NCBI GenBank assembly: GCA_047967505.1
Contig: CM106541.1
DNA: 64,000 nt
Source: Dipteris shenzhenensis
Lineage: Eukaryota > Polypodiophyta > Polypodiopsida > Gleicheniales
Strand: one strand, 5' to 3'
Shown: in pieces, positions 34,295 through 45,060 of the stretch
Position numbering within the stretch: position 1 is the stretch's first letter
How the letters are laid out: each line of letters starts with the position of its first letter
The notes under the pieces: model-generated
Told to the model about the DNA's origin: nothing
Database searches by the model: none
The model's input: the letters and a program-made list of their open reading frames with translations, nothing else
Program-made: the position numbers and the translations under genes

Positions 34295-36290
34295 CATAAC
34301 CCATCGAGCTACAAGAGAGAAGGAATATGAGGCTTGCAGTAGAGGTACTGGTAATGGATCAAGAGATGTGGGATGGCGAATGGTGTTGTGGGTGAAAGGG
34401 GTAACACAACCATGATGTCTTGTAGGAAAATAGAGAGAAAATGTGGGTGGAACCTATGGGGATGGCATGGGTGGAGATGCCAAGCGTAGAGCTGAAGAAG
34501 AAGTGGGGGCAAAATGATTCATTGTTTCCACAGGTTTGAAGGTGGAGTTATCCACTTTTGCTTGGTAATGTTGATGAGGAGCTTGTGTAATGAAGATGGG
34601 GAAATGAGATGTGGTGGTGAGAGATTAGAGGTGCATGTGATAGGTTGTGTGGACTTTGAGGGTGGTATCTTTATGGAGGGGGAGGATTGCACAAGAGCGG
34701 GAGGTGTGGAAGAAGTAAATAGTAGAGGGGGCGATGTGGGAGAGGTAGAAAGCAATGGGAGTGCAGTTGAGTGAGGGCACTTTCTAGGTGAGCGAGGGGG
34801 AAGGCGAGGCCTTTTAGAAAGAGAATAGGAAAGAGATGGTGGTTGGGATGGTTTGTGGTATGGAGTTGTTATGACTGAATGAGAGATTGTGATACTAGTG
34901 AGAGAGTCATAGCAATAGTGGCAATACTTGGTGTTGGGGGTTGAGAGGTAACGGTTGGTGTTATGGTTTTAGAGAGGGGTAGAATAATTGGGAAGCCTGA
35001 ACAGGGTGGAAGGAGAGGAGATTGTGTTAGAGGTAGTGAGGGTGGGATGAAGGGAGTTGTGGGGGACAAGAGAGTAGATATAAAGTTGTGCGAATACAAT
35101 GGATGGTGGTGGTGGTGTAAATACAATGGATGGTGGTGGTGAGATGGTTGCAGATAAGTTTAGCAAAAGGATAGGGTCTCTGATGGGCAAGACATAAGAG
35201 AGCATCGAAGTATGGGAGCGAGAGATACCGGCCTTGGCAAGGTGTAAGGTGCATAGTGAGGTATTGAAAGAGGTAGTAGAGGGAGCAATCTATCTCGGTC
35301 TTATTGATTTTGATGCCATGGCGATCTCGAGGAGTGGCATTGGGATACAATCTCAAAAAATTGGTGGGGAGATCATGGAGTGGAAAGCCACTGTATCCAA
35401 AATTGGTAGGTGCCAGGTTGGTGTATGCAAGTGGAAGGCAGACTCAATTTGAGATAAGGAGAGTGGTGGTATAGTGGAAGAAAAAGAGGAAATGAAAGTG
35501 CAACAAGCTATCTCATCAACATGCTGAAATTGTAGAAAATAAAAAAATTCTAAACCCAATTGTGCAAGAGATGTAGCATTAAAAATAGAAGATAGAGGTG
35601 AGCAAGCTGGCACCTTTATAAATGTAAGCATAAGAGGCAGTGGCACTTGGGAAGATGACATGCTCTTGGATCTAGGTGGCCTTTCGTGTCGAGTAGTTAT
35701 GTGGCCAAGCTATGTTCCCTCCTCTTCTTCTCTTGAATTGAGGTGCACAAGAGCAGAGAAGGGGGGAAGAGAGAATAGAGAGGATTTTGTTGATGAGGTT
35801 GCAATGGAATCTAATGGAGAGGATGGGGGAAGAGAGATTAAAGAGGGTGTCGATGTCGAGGGAGCAATGGAATATAATGGAGATTCTATGAGGAGAGGTG
35901 GGACTGAAGGAGAGGCTAGCATGGATGGAGATGTAGAGATGAAAGAGGTTAGAGATGCAGGTGGTGTTGATGGCAAGGCGACCGAGGGAAACAGATGGAG
36001 AGTTGGTGTTTGAGTATTGGTACCAAGGAGATATGCGGGTGGTGTCCATGGTGAGTTACGTGAGGAGCTAGGTAGAGATAAGCCCACATCCTAGCTAGAG
36101 ATAAGCCCACGGATGTGGGAAAGTTAACATGGTTTCTAACTCAAGATGAGTATCCAAGTGTTGAAGTAACCGTGCGACTCTATTATCATCCGACGAGGGT
36201 ATGCTAGAAGGAGGGGGAGTCGATGAAGAGGACGAGAATCTGATGGAAGGATGGGGAGTCAATGAAGAGGAAGAACTCATGGGGTGAAAG
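34295..36290 (-). pseudogene. Unrecognised Ser/Pro-rich retroelement-like gene, copy 1
   Basis: Minus-strand relic starting near 36277 (MSSSSSLTPHP...). It can be followed through frameshifts: 'SSDDNRVARLLQHLDTHLELET', 'GTNTQTPTLHLFPSVALP', 'MSSSQVPLPLMLTFIKVP', 'QHVDEIACCTFISSF', 'RLYPNATPRDRHGIKINKTE', 'LPYFDALLCLAHQRPYPFAKLI'. The same order occurs on the plus strand at 40970-43330. Conservation of frame between two diverged copies argues for a former protein. The 'DALLCLAHQRPYPFAKLI' part resembles plant putative-transposon-protein domains, but I cannot name the family. The C-terminus is cut where the LTR and primer-binding-site element begins. Confidence 0.5.
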
Positions 36291-36429
36291 AAAGAAAGAA
36301 TGATTTTGATATTTTTTGGTGGAGAGAGTGTCGAATCTGGTAGGTCCATGGAGAGAGCTGAAGTGAAACGTGGAGAATCCGTAAACCCACGAGACGAATG
36401 TGGAGTCGTGCTATTAAGAATTCGATGAG

Positions 36430-37010
36430 CTAAGAGCTGTGATGAAGACTCCGAGCTGATGAGCTGAGCTAGTCCAAGGAGTCAAGAGTTGTGATGAAGA
36501 CTCCGAGCTGATGAGCTATGGCAAATCAAGTGGGACTTGAGGAATCAAGTGTCACACTGACGAATCAAGTGTGGCTGTGACTGTGAGAGATGTTGACAGA
36601 GCTGCTGTGTGACGAATCAAGTTCCTATTGTGATGAATCAATCTTTGAGAGATGCTATGAGTTGTTTGTGAAAAATCAATTTCTGCTGTGACGATGCTAT
36701 TATTGAGACGAATCAAGTTCCTGTTTGTGACAAATCAGGCTCTGTGTGACGATGCTGTTGTTGAGACGAATCAAGTTCCTGTATGTGATGAATCAAGCTC
36801 TGTGTGACAATGCTATTGTTTGATATGAATTAAGCTCTCAAGTTGGAGTGACGATGAGAGCTGCTGTGACGATTCTATTGTGACGAATCAAGTTGAGACC
36901 AATCGAGCTTTTAAGCTGCTGTGACGAAGCAAATCCACACAAAGCTAATCCAAAGAATCTGAGATCTAAGCTGTGACAAAGAATCCGAGAGCTAATCGGC
37001 ACAAAGTTGT
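36430..37010 (+). repeat. GACGAATCAAG short-motif array
   Basis: Words such as GACGAATCAAGTTCCTG, GTGACGATGCT, GAGCTGCTGTGACGA and GAGACGAATCAAG recur about every 40-60 bp. The inverse array (CTTGATTCGTC) is at 40200-40640 on the other arm. Confidence 0.85.
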
Positions 37011-37559
37011 AAGAGCTATGACAAAGAACTGTCAAATAACGAATCCACAAGCTATGTCCAACGAGTTGTGATGGGAAGAATCCGTAAGAATCTGTGATAA
37101 TCCAAGTGTCCACGAGCTGTGATGGGAAGAATTCGTAAGAATCTATGACAATCCAATGAATCCACGAGTCGAGGAGCCCTTTCTTTATAAAGACAGCTGA
37201 GGTGTGTGACGGATGACACAACTCCAAAGATGAAGGCTTTGGAGAAAGCAAGCAATCTGGAATAGATGGGGCGTTGAGAAGAGATGGAGGCGTTGAGATT
37301 AGATGGGGCATTCAGAAGAGATGGCAATCGAGAAGAGAGGCATTGAGAAAAGATGGCTCTTGCATTGGAGAAAAAGCAAGGACGCGGGCGTTGAAGAAAA
37401 AGCAAGGATGTTGGCTTTGAGAGTAGATATGGCAATCCACGTCGAGAAGAGCAAGCAATATGGACGCAGCTAAGAAGATGGACAATGGAACATGTATTTA
37501 GGGTGGATCTGTGACAAAGGATAAATTTGGGTGGGTGGGACGCTCAAAATAGGCATGTT

Positions 37560-38690
37560 TGGTGATTGGTGACAGAGGCAAGAGGTGCAGGTACGGGTAT
37601 GCCTTGAGGTACATTGATTTTGGTGATGAGACATCTAGGTGTGATGGTGAGGGCACTGGGTGGCTTGGAGGAGTGTGACGAGGTTGAGGTATGACATAGG
37701 GGAGGTATGAGGAGGTAGTATGGTAATGGAGAGGTGGGAGAGCCAAGGTGTGATGAGGTAGTATTTGGAGAAACGAGGTGTGATGAGGTAGTATCATGAC
37801 GATGATGAGGGAGCTATGAGCAGTGAAGGTGGGAGGTGTGACAAGGTGGGATGAGTGATGGGACATGGGAGGTGTGAGGTGTGACGGAGAGGAGGAATGA
37901 GGAGGTAGTATGGTGACGGGGAGGTGGGAGAGGTGAGGTGTGATGAGGTAGTAGGTAATGGTGATGAGGGAGCTATGAGAGGTGGGAGGTGTGACGAGGT
38001 GGGAGGTATGACGAGGTGGGAGGAGGTGGGAGGTGTGATGTGGAGGTGGGAGGTGTGACAGAGGGGAGGTATGAGGGGGTAGAGCTGTGATGAGGTGAAG
38101 ATGGGAGGTGTGACAAGGTTGGGGGTATGGCCAAGTGGGAGGAGATGGTGATAAAGTTGGTGACAAGGGAGGGAGAGGTAAGCGGTGGTGTTTGTGACAA
38201 AAAGCAAGTTGTCTTTGAAAAGGTGTTTGTGACCAAAAGCTAGTTATCTTTGAAAAGGTGTTTGTGACGAAAAGCAAGAGCTTGTTGGTGACAAACGATG
38301 GAAGTAACCAAAATCGAGTTTTAGTGACGAACAAGGTTGGAATTTGGTGACACAGTGGGAACAAGTGGTGACAATTAAGAAGTAGTTGATGAACAAGTGG
38401 TGACAAGGTGGGAAGTTGGTGACAAGGTGGGAATTTTGGGTGCCAAACAAGGTTGGAAGTTAGTGACAACAAGGTGGGAACAAGTGGTGACAATACCAAT
38501 TTAGAATTTGGTGACAACAAGGTGGGAACAAGTGGTGACAATTAAGAAGTGGTGATGAATAAGTGGTGACAAGGTGGAAAGTTGGTAATAACTTAGTCTT
38601 AACTAGTGGTGACATATCCACTAATTATGTTTGTAGGAGTGGAGAAGTATGGAGGTGGTGTGTATACCAGAGAATGGGAGGGTAAGGGTG
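37560..38690 (+). repeat. GTGACAAGGTGGGA short-motif array
   Basis: Repeats of GGTGGGAGGTGTGA, GTGACAAGGTGGGAA and CAAGTGGTGACAA. A ~96-bp direct duplication of 'CATATCCACTAATTATGTTTG' and its flanks lies at 38612 and 38706. The 347-codon His/Pro-rich minus frame over this array is a low-complexity artefact. A homologous array in the same orientation is at 43900-44945. Confidence 0.85.
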
Positions 38691-38719
38691 TTAACAAGTG
38701 GTAACATATCCACTAATTA

Positions 38720-39620
38720 TGTTTGTAGGAGTGGAGGAGTATGGAGGTGGAGGTGTGTGTACTAGAGAGTGGGAGGGGAAGCAATGGTGGGGTTCGGCCG
38801 ATGGGTAACTTGAAGAAGTGGGGGAAGAGGGTGCAGGAGTGAATAGCGTGCACATAGGGTGAGGGAAATGCCTTCATAACCCACCCTTTGATTGACAAGT
38901 GCGCTTGGATCAGTGGGGGTAGCCGAGCCACCAGAACTTGGACCAACTCAGCTAGTGTCTCCATTTAGCCCATGTAGAGTGAATCCAACTCTTGAACAAT
39001 GAGATCATAAAAATTTCTAGCTCAAAAGCTTCCTTGAGGTCATTCCAATTGGCAAAATACCTAGCTGCAAAGTGGCTATACCATTTGTCGGCACCTTCTT
39101 TCAAAGTGGATGGGAAGAGAACAAGATAGGTGTCTCTCCGTTCCACTTCTTTGGACTTACACACATATAAGAACCTTCCAATGTGGTCATTAGCATCCTC
39201 TGTTAAGGCCCCTTTGAATTTGGGAGCTTTGACCGTGACCTTTGCAAGAAGTTATGGTAGTGGTTCCATTGGTGGGAGAGGGACAAACACTCCAGATGGT
39301 GCAAGGGGGATATCCTCACGTGGCCTACAAGATTGTGACCGATGGTGAGAAGAATATGCAGAAGGAGGAGTGGAACAAGATGGGGAAACTACCAAGGGGG
39401 AAGGCAGCTTTTGTGGTCTTCCTCTAGGTCTTTGTCTAGAGGAGAGAGGTACACTTGAAGACCTTCTCCTCAAGGAATCACCTTGGGCTTGGATGTGGAT
39501 AGGTGAGGAAGGTGCAAGGTGTTTCACTCAATTGCATCCTTCGAGCACTCTTCTCAAGCCTCTCGCCCTCACACTTTGAGTCCAACTTGCCGTTGCTTTT
39601 GCTATCACACCTCTTCCATC
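38720..39620 (-). pseudogene. Gypsy-like gag remnant with internal pol deletion
   Basis: The minus frame shows a retrotransposon Gag core: 'GALTEDANDHIGRF', 'CKSKEVERRDTYLVLFPST', 'LKEGADKWYSHFAARYF', 'WNDLKEAFELEIF' (39170-38955), preceded by an Arg/Ser/Pro-rich N-terminus (39527-39250). Right after the Gag core the sequence changes to material like the 3' region of the Gypsy copy at 45060-44920, so pol appears deleted. This is what a non-autonomous derivative would look like. Confidence 0.6.
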
Positions 39621-39689
39621 ACACCTAGACACTCTTGCCTCTTTTGAGCATCCCACCCATTCTCTTGCCTATCCTGAGCATCCTCACAC

Positions 39690-42600
39690 TTTGAATCATC
39701 TTGCCTTGCATTTTCTCCAATGCCTCCTCCAATCCAATCTTCTCGACACCCCATCTCTTCTCAATGCCTCTCTTCCCAGCAGCTAGTCTAGATTGCCTTG
39801 CGTCCACATTGCCTTGCTTTTTCTCCAATGCCCGAACATCACATCTTTGGAGTTGTGTGATTTGTCACATGCCAGTTGTCTTTGTTAAGAAAGGGCTCCT
39901 CCACTCAAGGATTCATTGGATTATCACAGATTCTTATGGATTCTTCCTATCATAGCTCGCGGACACTTGGATTGTCACAGATCCTTATGAATTCTTCCCA
40001 TCATAGCTCATGGACACAGCTTGTGGATTCGTTACATTGTCGAATTCTTATGGATTCTTTGTCACAGTTCTTTGTCACAGCTCTTACATCTTTGTGCGGA
40101 TTAGCTCTCGGATTCTTTGTCACAGCTTAGCTCTCGGATTCTTTGGATTAACTTTGTGTGGATTTGCTTCATCACACAGCAGCTCTCATCATCACAGCAG
40201 CTTGAGAGCTTGATTCGTCTCAACTTGATTCATCACAACATAATTATCACAGTAGCTCTCATCAACATAGCAGCTTGAGAGCTTGATTTGTCTCAACAAC
40301 AGCATCGTCACATAGAGCTTGATTCGTCACAAATAGGAACTTGATTCGTCTCAACAATAACATCATCACACAAAGCTTGATTCATCACAAACAGGAACTT
40401 GAATCATCTCAACAACAGTATCATCACAGGAACTTGATTCGTCTCAACAATAGCATCATCACAGGAGAGCTTGATTTGTCAGAAACAACTCACAATAGCT
40501 TCTGAGATTGATTTGTCACAACAACAACTTGATTCGTCACACAGCAGCTCTGTTAACAGCTCTCATAGTCATAGCCCTCGCTCACAGTCACACTTGATTC
40601 GTCAACATCACACTTGATTCCTCAAGTCACATTTGATTTGTCACAACTCATCAGCTCAGAGTCTACATCAAAGCTCTTGACTCCTCGGACTTGCTCGGAG
40701 TCTTCATCAAAGCTCTTGACTCCTCGAATTCTTCATAAGAACAGCTCTTGACTCCTCATATTAACTCTTGGATTTGTCATGAATCCACATTTGTCTTGTG
40801 ACACCTCTGATCTCATCACATCTTGTGGATTTGGAGTCTCATCACACTTGGTGGGTTTGCGGATTTTCCATGTTTGACTTCAGCTCTCTCCATGGAGCTA
40901 CAAATTTCGACACTGTCTCCAACAAAAATTAATAAAAAAGCATTCTTTCTTTCTTTTGCCTCCTAAGTTCTTCTTCTTCATGGACTCCCCATCCTTCCAT
41001 CATATCCTCATCCTCCTCATCAACTCCCCCTCCTTCCAGCATACCCTCGTCGGATGATAATAGAGTCGCACCGTTACTTCAACTCTTGGATACTCATTAT
41101 GAGTTGGAAACCATGTGACTTATCCCACATCAGTGGGCTTATCTCTACCTAGCTCCTCACTTACCTCACCCTTAACACCACCCATGTATGTCCTTGGTAC
41201 CAATACTCAAACACCAACTCTCCATCTGTTTCCCTTGGTCGCCTTGGCATTAACACCACCTCCATCTCTAACCTCTTTCATCTCTACATCTCCATCCATA
41301 CTAGCCTCTCCTTCAGTTCCACCTCTCCTAATAGGATCTCCATTATATTCCATTGCTTCCTTGACATCGACACACTCTCCAATGTCTCTTCCCCCATCCT
41401 CTCCATTAGATCCCATTCCAACCTCATCATTGATATCCCCTCCATTCTCTCTTCCCCCCTTCTCTGCTCGTGTGCACCTCCGTTCAGGTGCAGAAGAGGA
41501 GGGAACAGAACCTTGCCACATGACTTGCTCGACACGAAAGGCCACCTTGATCCAAAAGCATGTCATCTTCCCAAGTGCCACTACCTCTTATGATTACATT
41601 TATAAAGGTTCCGATGTGCTCACCTCTATCTTCTATTTTTTATGCTACATCTCTTGTACAATTTGGTTTAGAATTTGATTCTCTACCATTTCATCATGTT
41701 GATGAGGTAGCTTATCGCACTTTCATTTCCTATTTTTCTTCCACTATCCTGCCACTCTCCCCATCTCAAATTGAGTTTGCCTTCCACTTGCATACACCAC
41801 CCTTGGCACCTACCAATTTTGAATACAGTGGCTTTCCACTCCATGATCTCCCTGCACATATCTTGAGATTGTATCCCAATGCCACTCCTCGGGATATCCA
41901 TGGCATTAAAATCAATAAGACCGAGACAGATGCCTCCCTCTACTACCTCTTTTAGTACCTCACTACATGCCTTACACCTTGCTAAGGCCAAGATATCTCT
42001 CGGCCCCATACTTCCATGCTCTCTTATGTATTGCCCATCGGAAACCCTATCCTTTTGCTGAACTTATCTACAACCATCTCACCACCACCATCCAAAGTAT
42101 TCGCACAACCACATATCTTGAGCCCCTAATTACTACTCTCTTCCCCCCACAACTCCCCTAATCCCACCATTGCTGACTCTAATGCAATCTCCTCTCCTTC
42201 CACCCTCTTTAGGCTCCCCGATTATTCTATCCCTCTTTAAAGCCACAACACCAACCGTTAACTCTCAACCCCCAACACCACCTATTACCCCTATCCTTAT
42301 GACTCTCTCACTAGCACCACCATCTCTCACTTCAACCACAACTCCATCCCAACCACCATCTCTTCCCAATCCTCTCTCTAAAAGGCCTCTCCTTCCCCAT
42401 CGCTCACCTAGAAAGCGTCCTTGATCAATCACACTCCCATTTCTTTCTACCTCTCCCACATCCCCCCCCTCTGCTATCTACTTCTTGCACACCTCCTGCT
42501 CTTGTGCAGTTCTCCCCCTCCACAAACATGCCACCCCCCAAGTCTACACAACCTATCACATGTACCTCTAATCTCTCACCACCACATCTCATTTCCCCAT

Positions 42601-42875
42601 CTTCCTCATGAGCTCCTTGTCAATGTTCCCAAGCAAAAGTGGATAACTCCACCAAACTAGTGGACACATTGAATTGTTTTGCCCCCACTTCTTCTTCAGT
42701 TGGCGTCTCTACCCATGCCATCCCCATTGGTTCCATCCACATTTCCTCTCTATTTTCCTGCAAGACACCATGGTTGTGTCACCCTGCTCACCTACAATAC
42801 AATCCACCATTCCACATCCCTTGATCTAGTACTACCTATACTATAGGCATCATCTTCCTTATCCCCCATAGCTCG
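39690..42875. repeat. Right arm of the ~3-kb inverted repeat
   Basis: Plus-strand counterpart of 34295-37280 in opposite orientation: CTCCAATGCC words (39720-39830), the CTTGATTCGTC array (about 40200-40640), then the Ser/Pro-rich coding relic. It lacks most of the GTGACAA array present next to the left arm. Confidence 0.75.
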
Positions 42876-43330
42876 ATGGGTAGAAGTGAATTTGCTTAAT
42901 ACTTATATCACATAGCTCAACCACCACCTTCACACACAAAATGAGGTCATTAAGGATGCAATTGAGAGAATTACCTTGCAGCAGACATCACCTCTTTGGT
43001 ACCTGCCAAACCTTCTACATGGCCTCACCACAACCATCAAGAAGGAAATGCAAGGAAAACTATGCAGATAGGATGCCACTCTGAAAGATTTTCTCACACC
43101 ACATCCATGAGACCTTGCCAGAGATCAAGAGTTGAGCAACCTAACTGAATCTCTGAACCATCTCACACATGACATTGTTGATGATGGGGTTGACAGTTGC
43201 CTTCGTGCATTGTTGGTGTTAACCTACTTCATGAGAGAGGCTCTCGCTCCTACTCTTCAAGATGCACTCACTATGCAGCATTATATGGAGGCCCAATGAG
43301 GAGAGTGAGCTATGGAGGTAGGAACATATA
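40970..43330 (+). pseudogene. Unrecognised Ser/Pro-rich retroelement-like gene, copy 2 (longer)
   Basis: Plus-strand homologue of 34295-36290, beginning near 40978. Segments in order: 'GTNTQTPTLHLFPLVALA' (41200s), 'MSSSQVPLPLMITFIKVP' (41560), 'FHHVDEVAYRTFISYF', 'RLYPNATPRDIHGIKINKTE', and a long Ser/Pro/Thr-rich linker. A C-terminal part missing from copy 1 follows: 'ARWVEVNLLNTYIT', 'QNEVIKDAIERITLQQ', 'LTESLNHLTHDIVDDG'. Stops in the C-terminal part (TAG, TGA) are each one C-to-T step from CAG or CGA. Function unknown; a retroelement Gag-like role is a guess from context. Confidence 0.5.
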
Positions 43331-43434
43331 TGAGCAATTATAAATGCAGGTGCACAACAATGAAGATCATCTCCACCCTTGTCATCAATGTCCCTTTCAC
43401 CCTTGCCATCGTTCCACACCCCCTCTATCCTTAG

Positions 43435-45060
43435 AAGAATCCATAAGAATCTATGACAATCCAATGAATTCATGAGTAGACGATTTCTTTCTTTACAAAG
43501 ATAGCTGAGGTGTGATGGATAACACAATTCCAATGATGAAGGTGTTGGAGAAAAACAAAGCAATCTGAAAGAGAGGCGTTGAGAATAGATGGGACATTGA
43601 GCAGAGATGGAGGCATTGAGAATAGATGGGCATTGAGAAGAGATGGCAATATAGAGGAGAGGCATTGAGAATAGATGGCCCTTGTGTTGGAGAAAAGGCA
43701 AGGATGTAAGCATTGAAGAAAAAGTAAGGATGCGGGTGTTGAGAGTAGATGGGGCATTGAGAAGAGATGGCAATCCGGAGGAGAGGTGTTGAGAAGAGCA
43801 AGTAATCTAGATGCAACTAAGAAGATGGATGATGGAACATATATTTTGGGTGGAAGTGTGATAGAGGATAAATTTGGGTGGGTGGGACGCTAAAAAATAG
43901 GCATGTTTGGTGATTGGTGATAGAGGCAAGAGGTGCATGTAGTTATTTTGGTGACAGGTACATTGATTTTGGTGATGAGACATCTAGGTGTGATGGGCGA
44001 GGTGGTGAGGGCATTAGGTGGCTTGGAGGAGTATGATGAGGTGGGATGTTGAGGTGTGATGGAGGGGAGGTAGTAGTATGGTGATGGCGGGGAGGTAGGA
44101 GAGGTGAGGCTTGATGAGGTAGTATTGGGAGAGATGAGGTGTGACGAGGGAGTATGGTGACGGTGATGAGGCAGCTATGAGAGGTGAAGGTGGGAGATGT
44201 GACGAGGTGGGAGGTGTGATGGGGAGGAATGAGCAGGTAGTATGGTGACGAGGAGGTGGGAGAGGTGAGGTGTGATGAGGTAGTATGGTGGCAGTGATGA
44301 TGAGAGAGCTATGAGAGGTGAAGGTGGGAGGCGTGACGAGGTGGGAGGAGGTGGGTTGTGAGGAGGTGGGAGGTGTCACAAGGAGGTGGGAGGTGTGAGT
44401 TGTGAGGGAGGGGAGGTATGAGGGAGTAGAGCTATGATGAGGTGAAGGTGGGAGGTGTGACAAGGTTGGAGGTATGGCCAAGTGGGAGGAGGTGGTGATA
44501 AAGTTGGTGACAAGGAAGGGAGAGGTAAGAGGTGGTTGTGACAAAAGCCAAGTTGTCTTTGAAAAGGTGTTTGTGACCAAAAGCAAGCCGTCTTTGAAAA
44601 GGTGTTTGTGACCAAAAGCAAGAGCTTGTTGGTGACAAACGATGGAAGTAACCAAAAGCAAGTTTTGGTGACAAACAAGGTTGGAATTTGGTGATGCACT
44701 GAGAACAAGTGGTGACAAGGTGGGAAGGTGGTGAAAACACAAGTGGTGACAAGGTGGAAATTTTTGGTGTCAAACAAGGTTCGAATTTGGTGACAATAAG
44801 GTGGGAACAAGTGGTGACAATACAAGGTTGGAATTTGGTGACAACAAGGTGGCAACAACAAGTGGTGACAATTAAGAAGTAGTGGTGACAAGGTGGGAAG
44901 TTGGGGACAACTTGGTGTTAACAAGTGGTGACATATCCACTAATTATGTTTGTAGGAGTGGAAAATTATGGAGGTGGAGGTGTGTGTATAAGAGGGGAAG
45001 TAATGTTCGGGTTCATCTGATAGGTAACGGAAGAAGTGGGGGAAGAGGGTGCACATAGGG
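43435..45060 (+). repeat. Third copy of the repeat region, direct relative to 37080-38790
   Basis: 43435-43860 follows 37110-37560 ('ATCTATGACAATCCAATGAAT', 'TTCTTTACAAAGATAGCTGAGG', the GCATTGAGAA words). 43860-44945 follows the GTGACAA array, and 44930-45060 follows 38605-38850 ('CATATCCACTAATTATGTTTG'). It lies directly downstream (minus sense) of the Gypsy pol ending at 45288, so this repeat block is probably the 3' end or LTR of that Gypsy family. Confidence 0.7.

Larger units (their letters stand above)
34295..37280. repeat. Left arm of a ~3-kb inverted repeat
   Basis: The reverse complement of 39690-42875 follows this segment: ACCCATCGAGCT at 34296 against AGCTCGATGGGT near 42872, the coding relics, the GACGAATC array, and 'GGAGCCCTTTCTT' near 37170 against its complement near 39890. 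The arms are clearly diverged. The spacer is ~2.4 kb. Confidence 0.75.

Noticed and set aside
37498-38541. 347-codon minus-strand frame rich in His, Pro, Ser and Thr
   Set aside because: It is a reading of the GTGACAAGGTGGGA array. The neighbouring frames are also open and the residue pattern follows the repeat.
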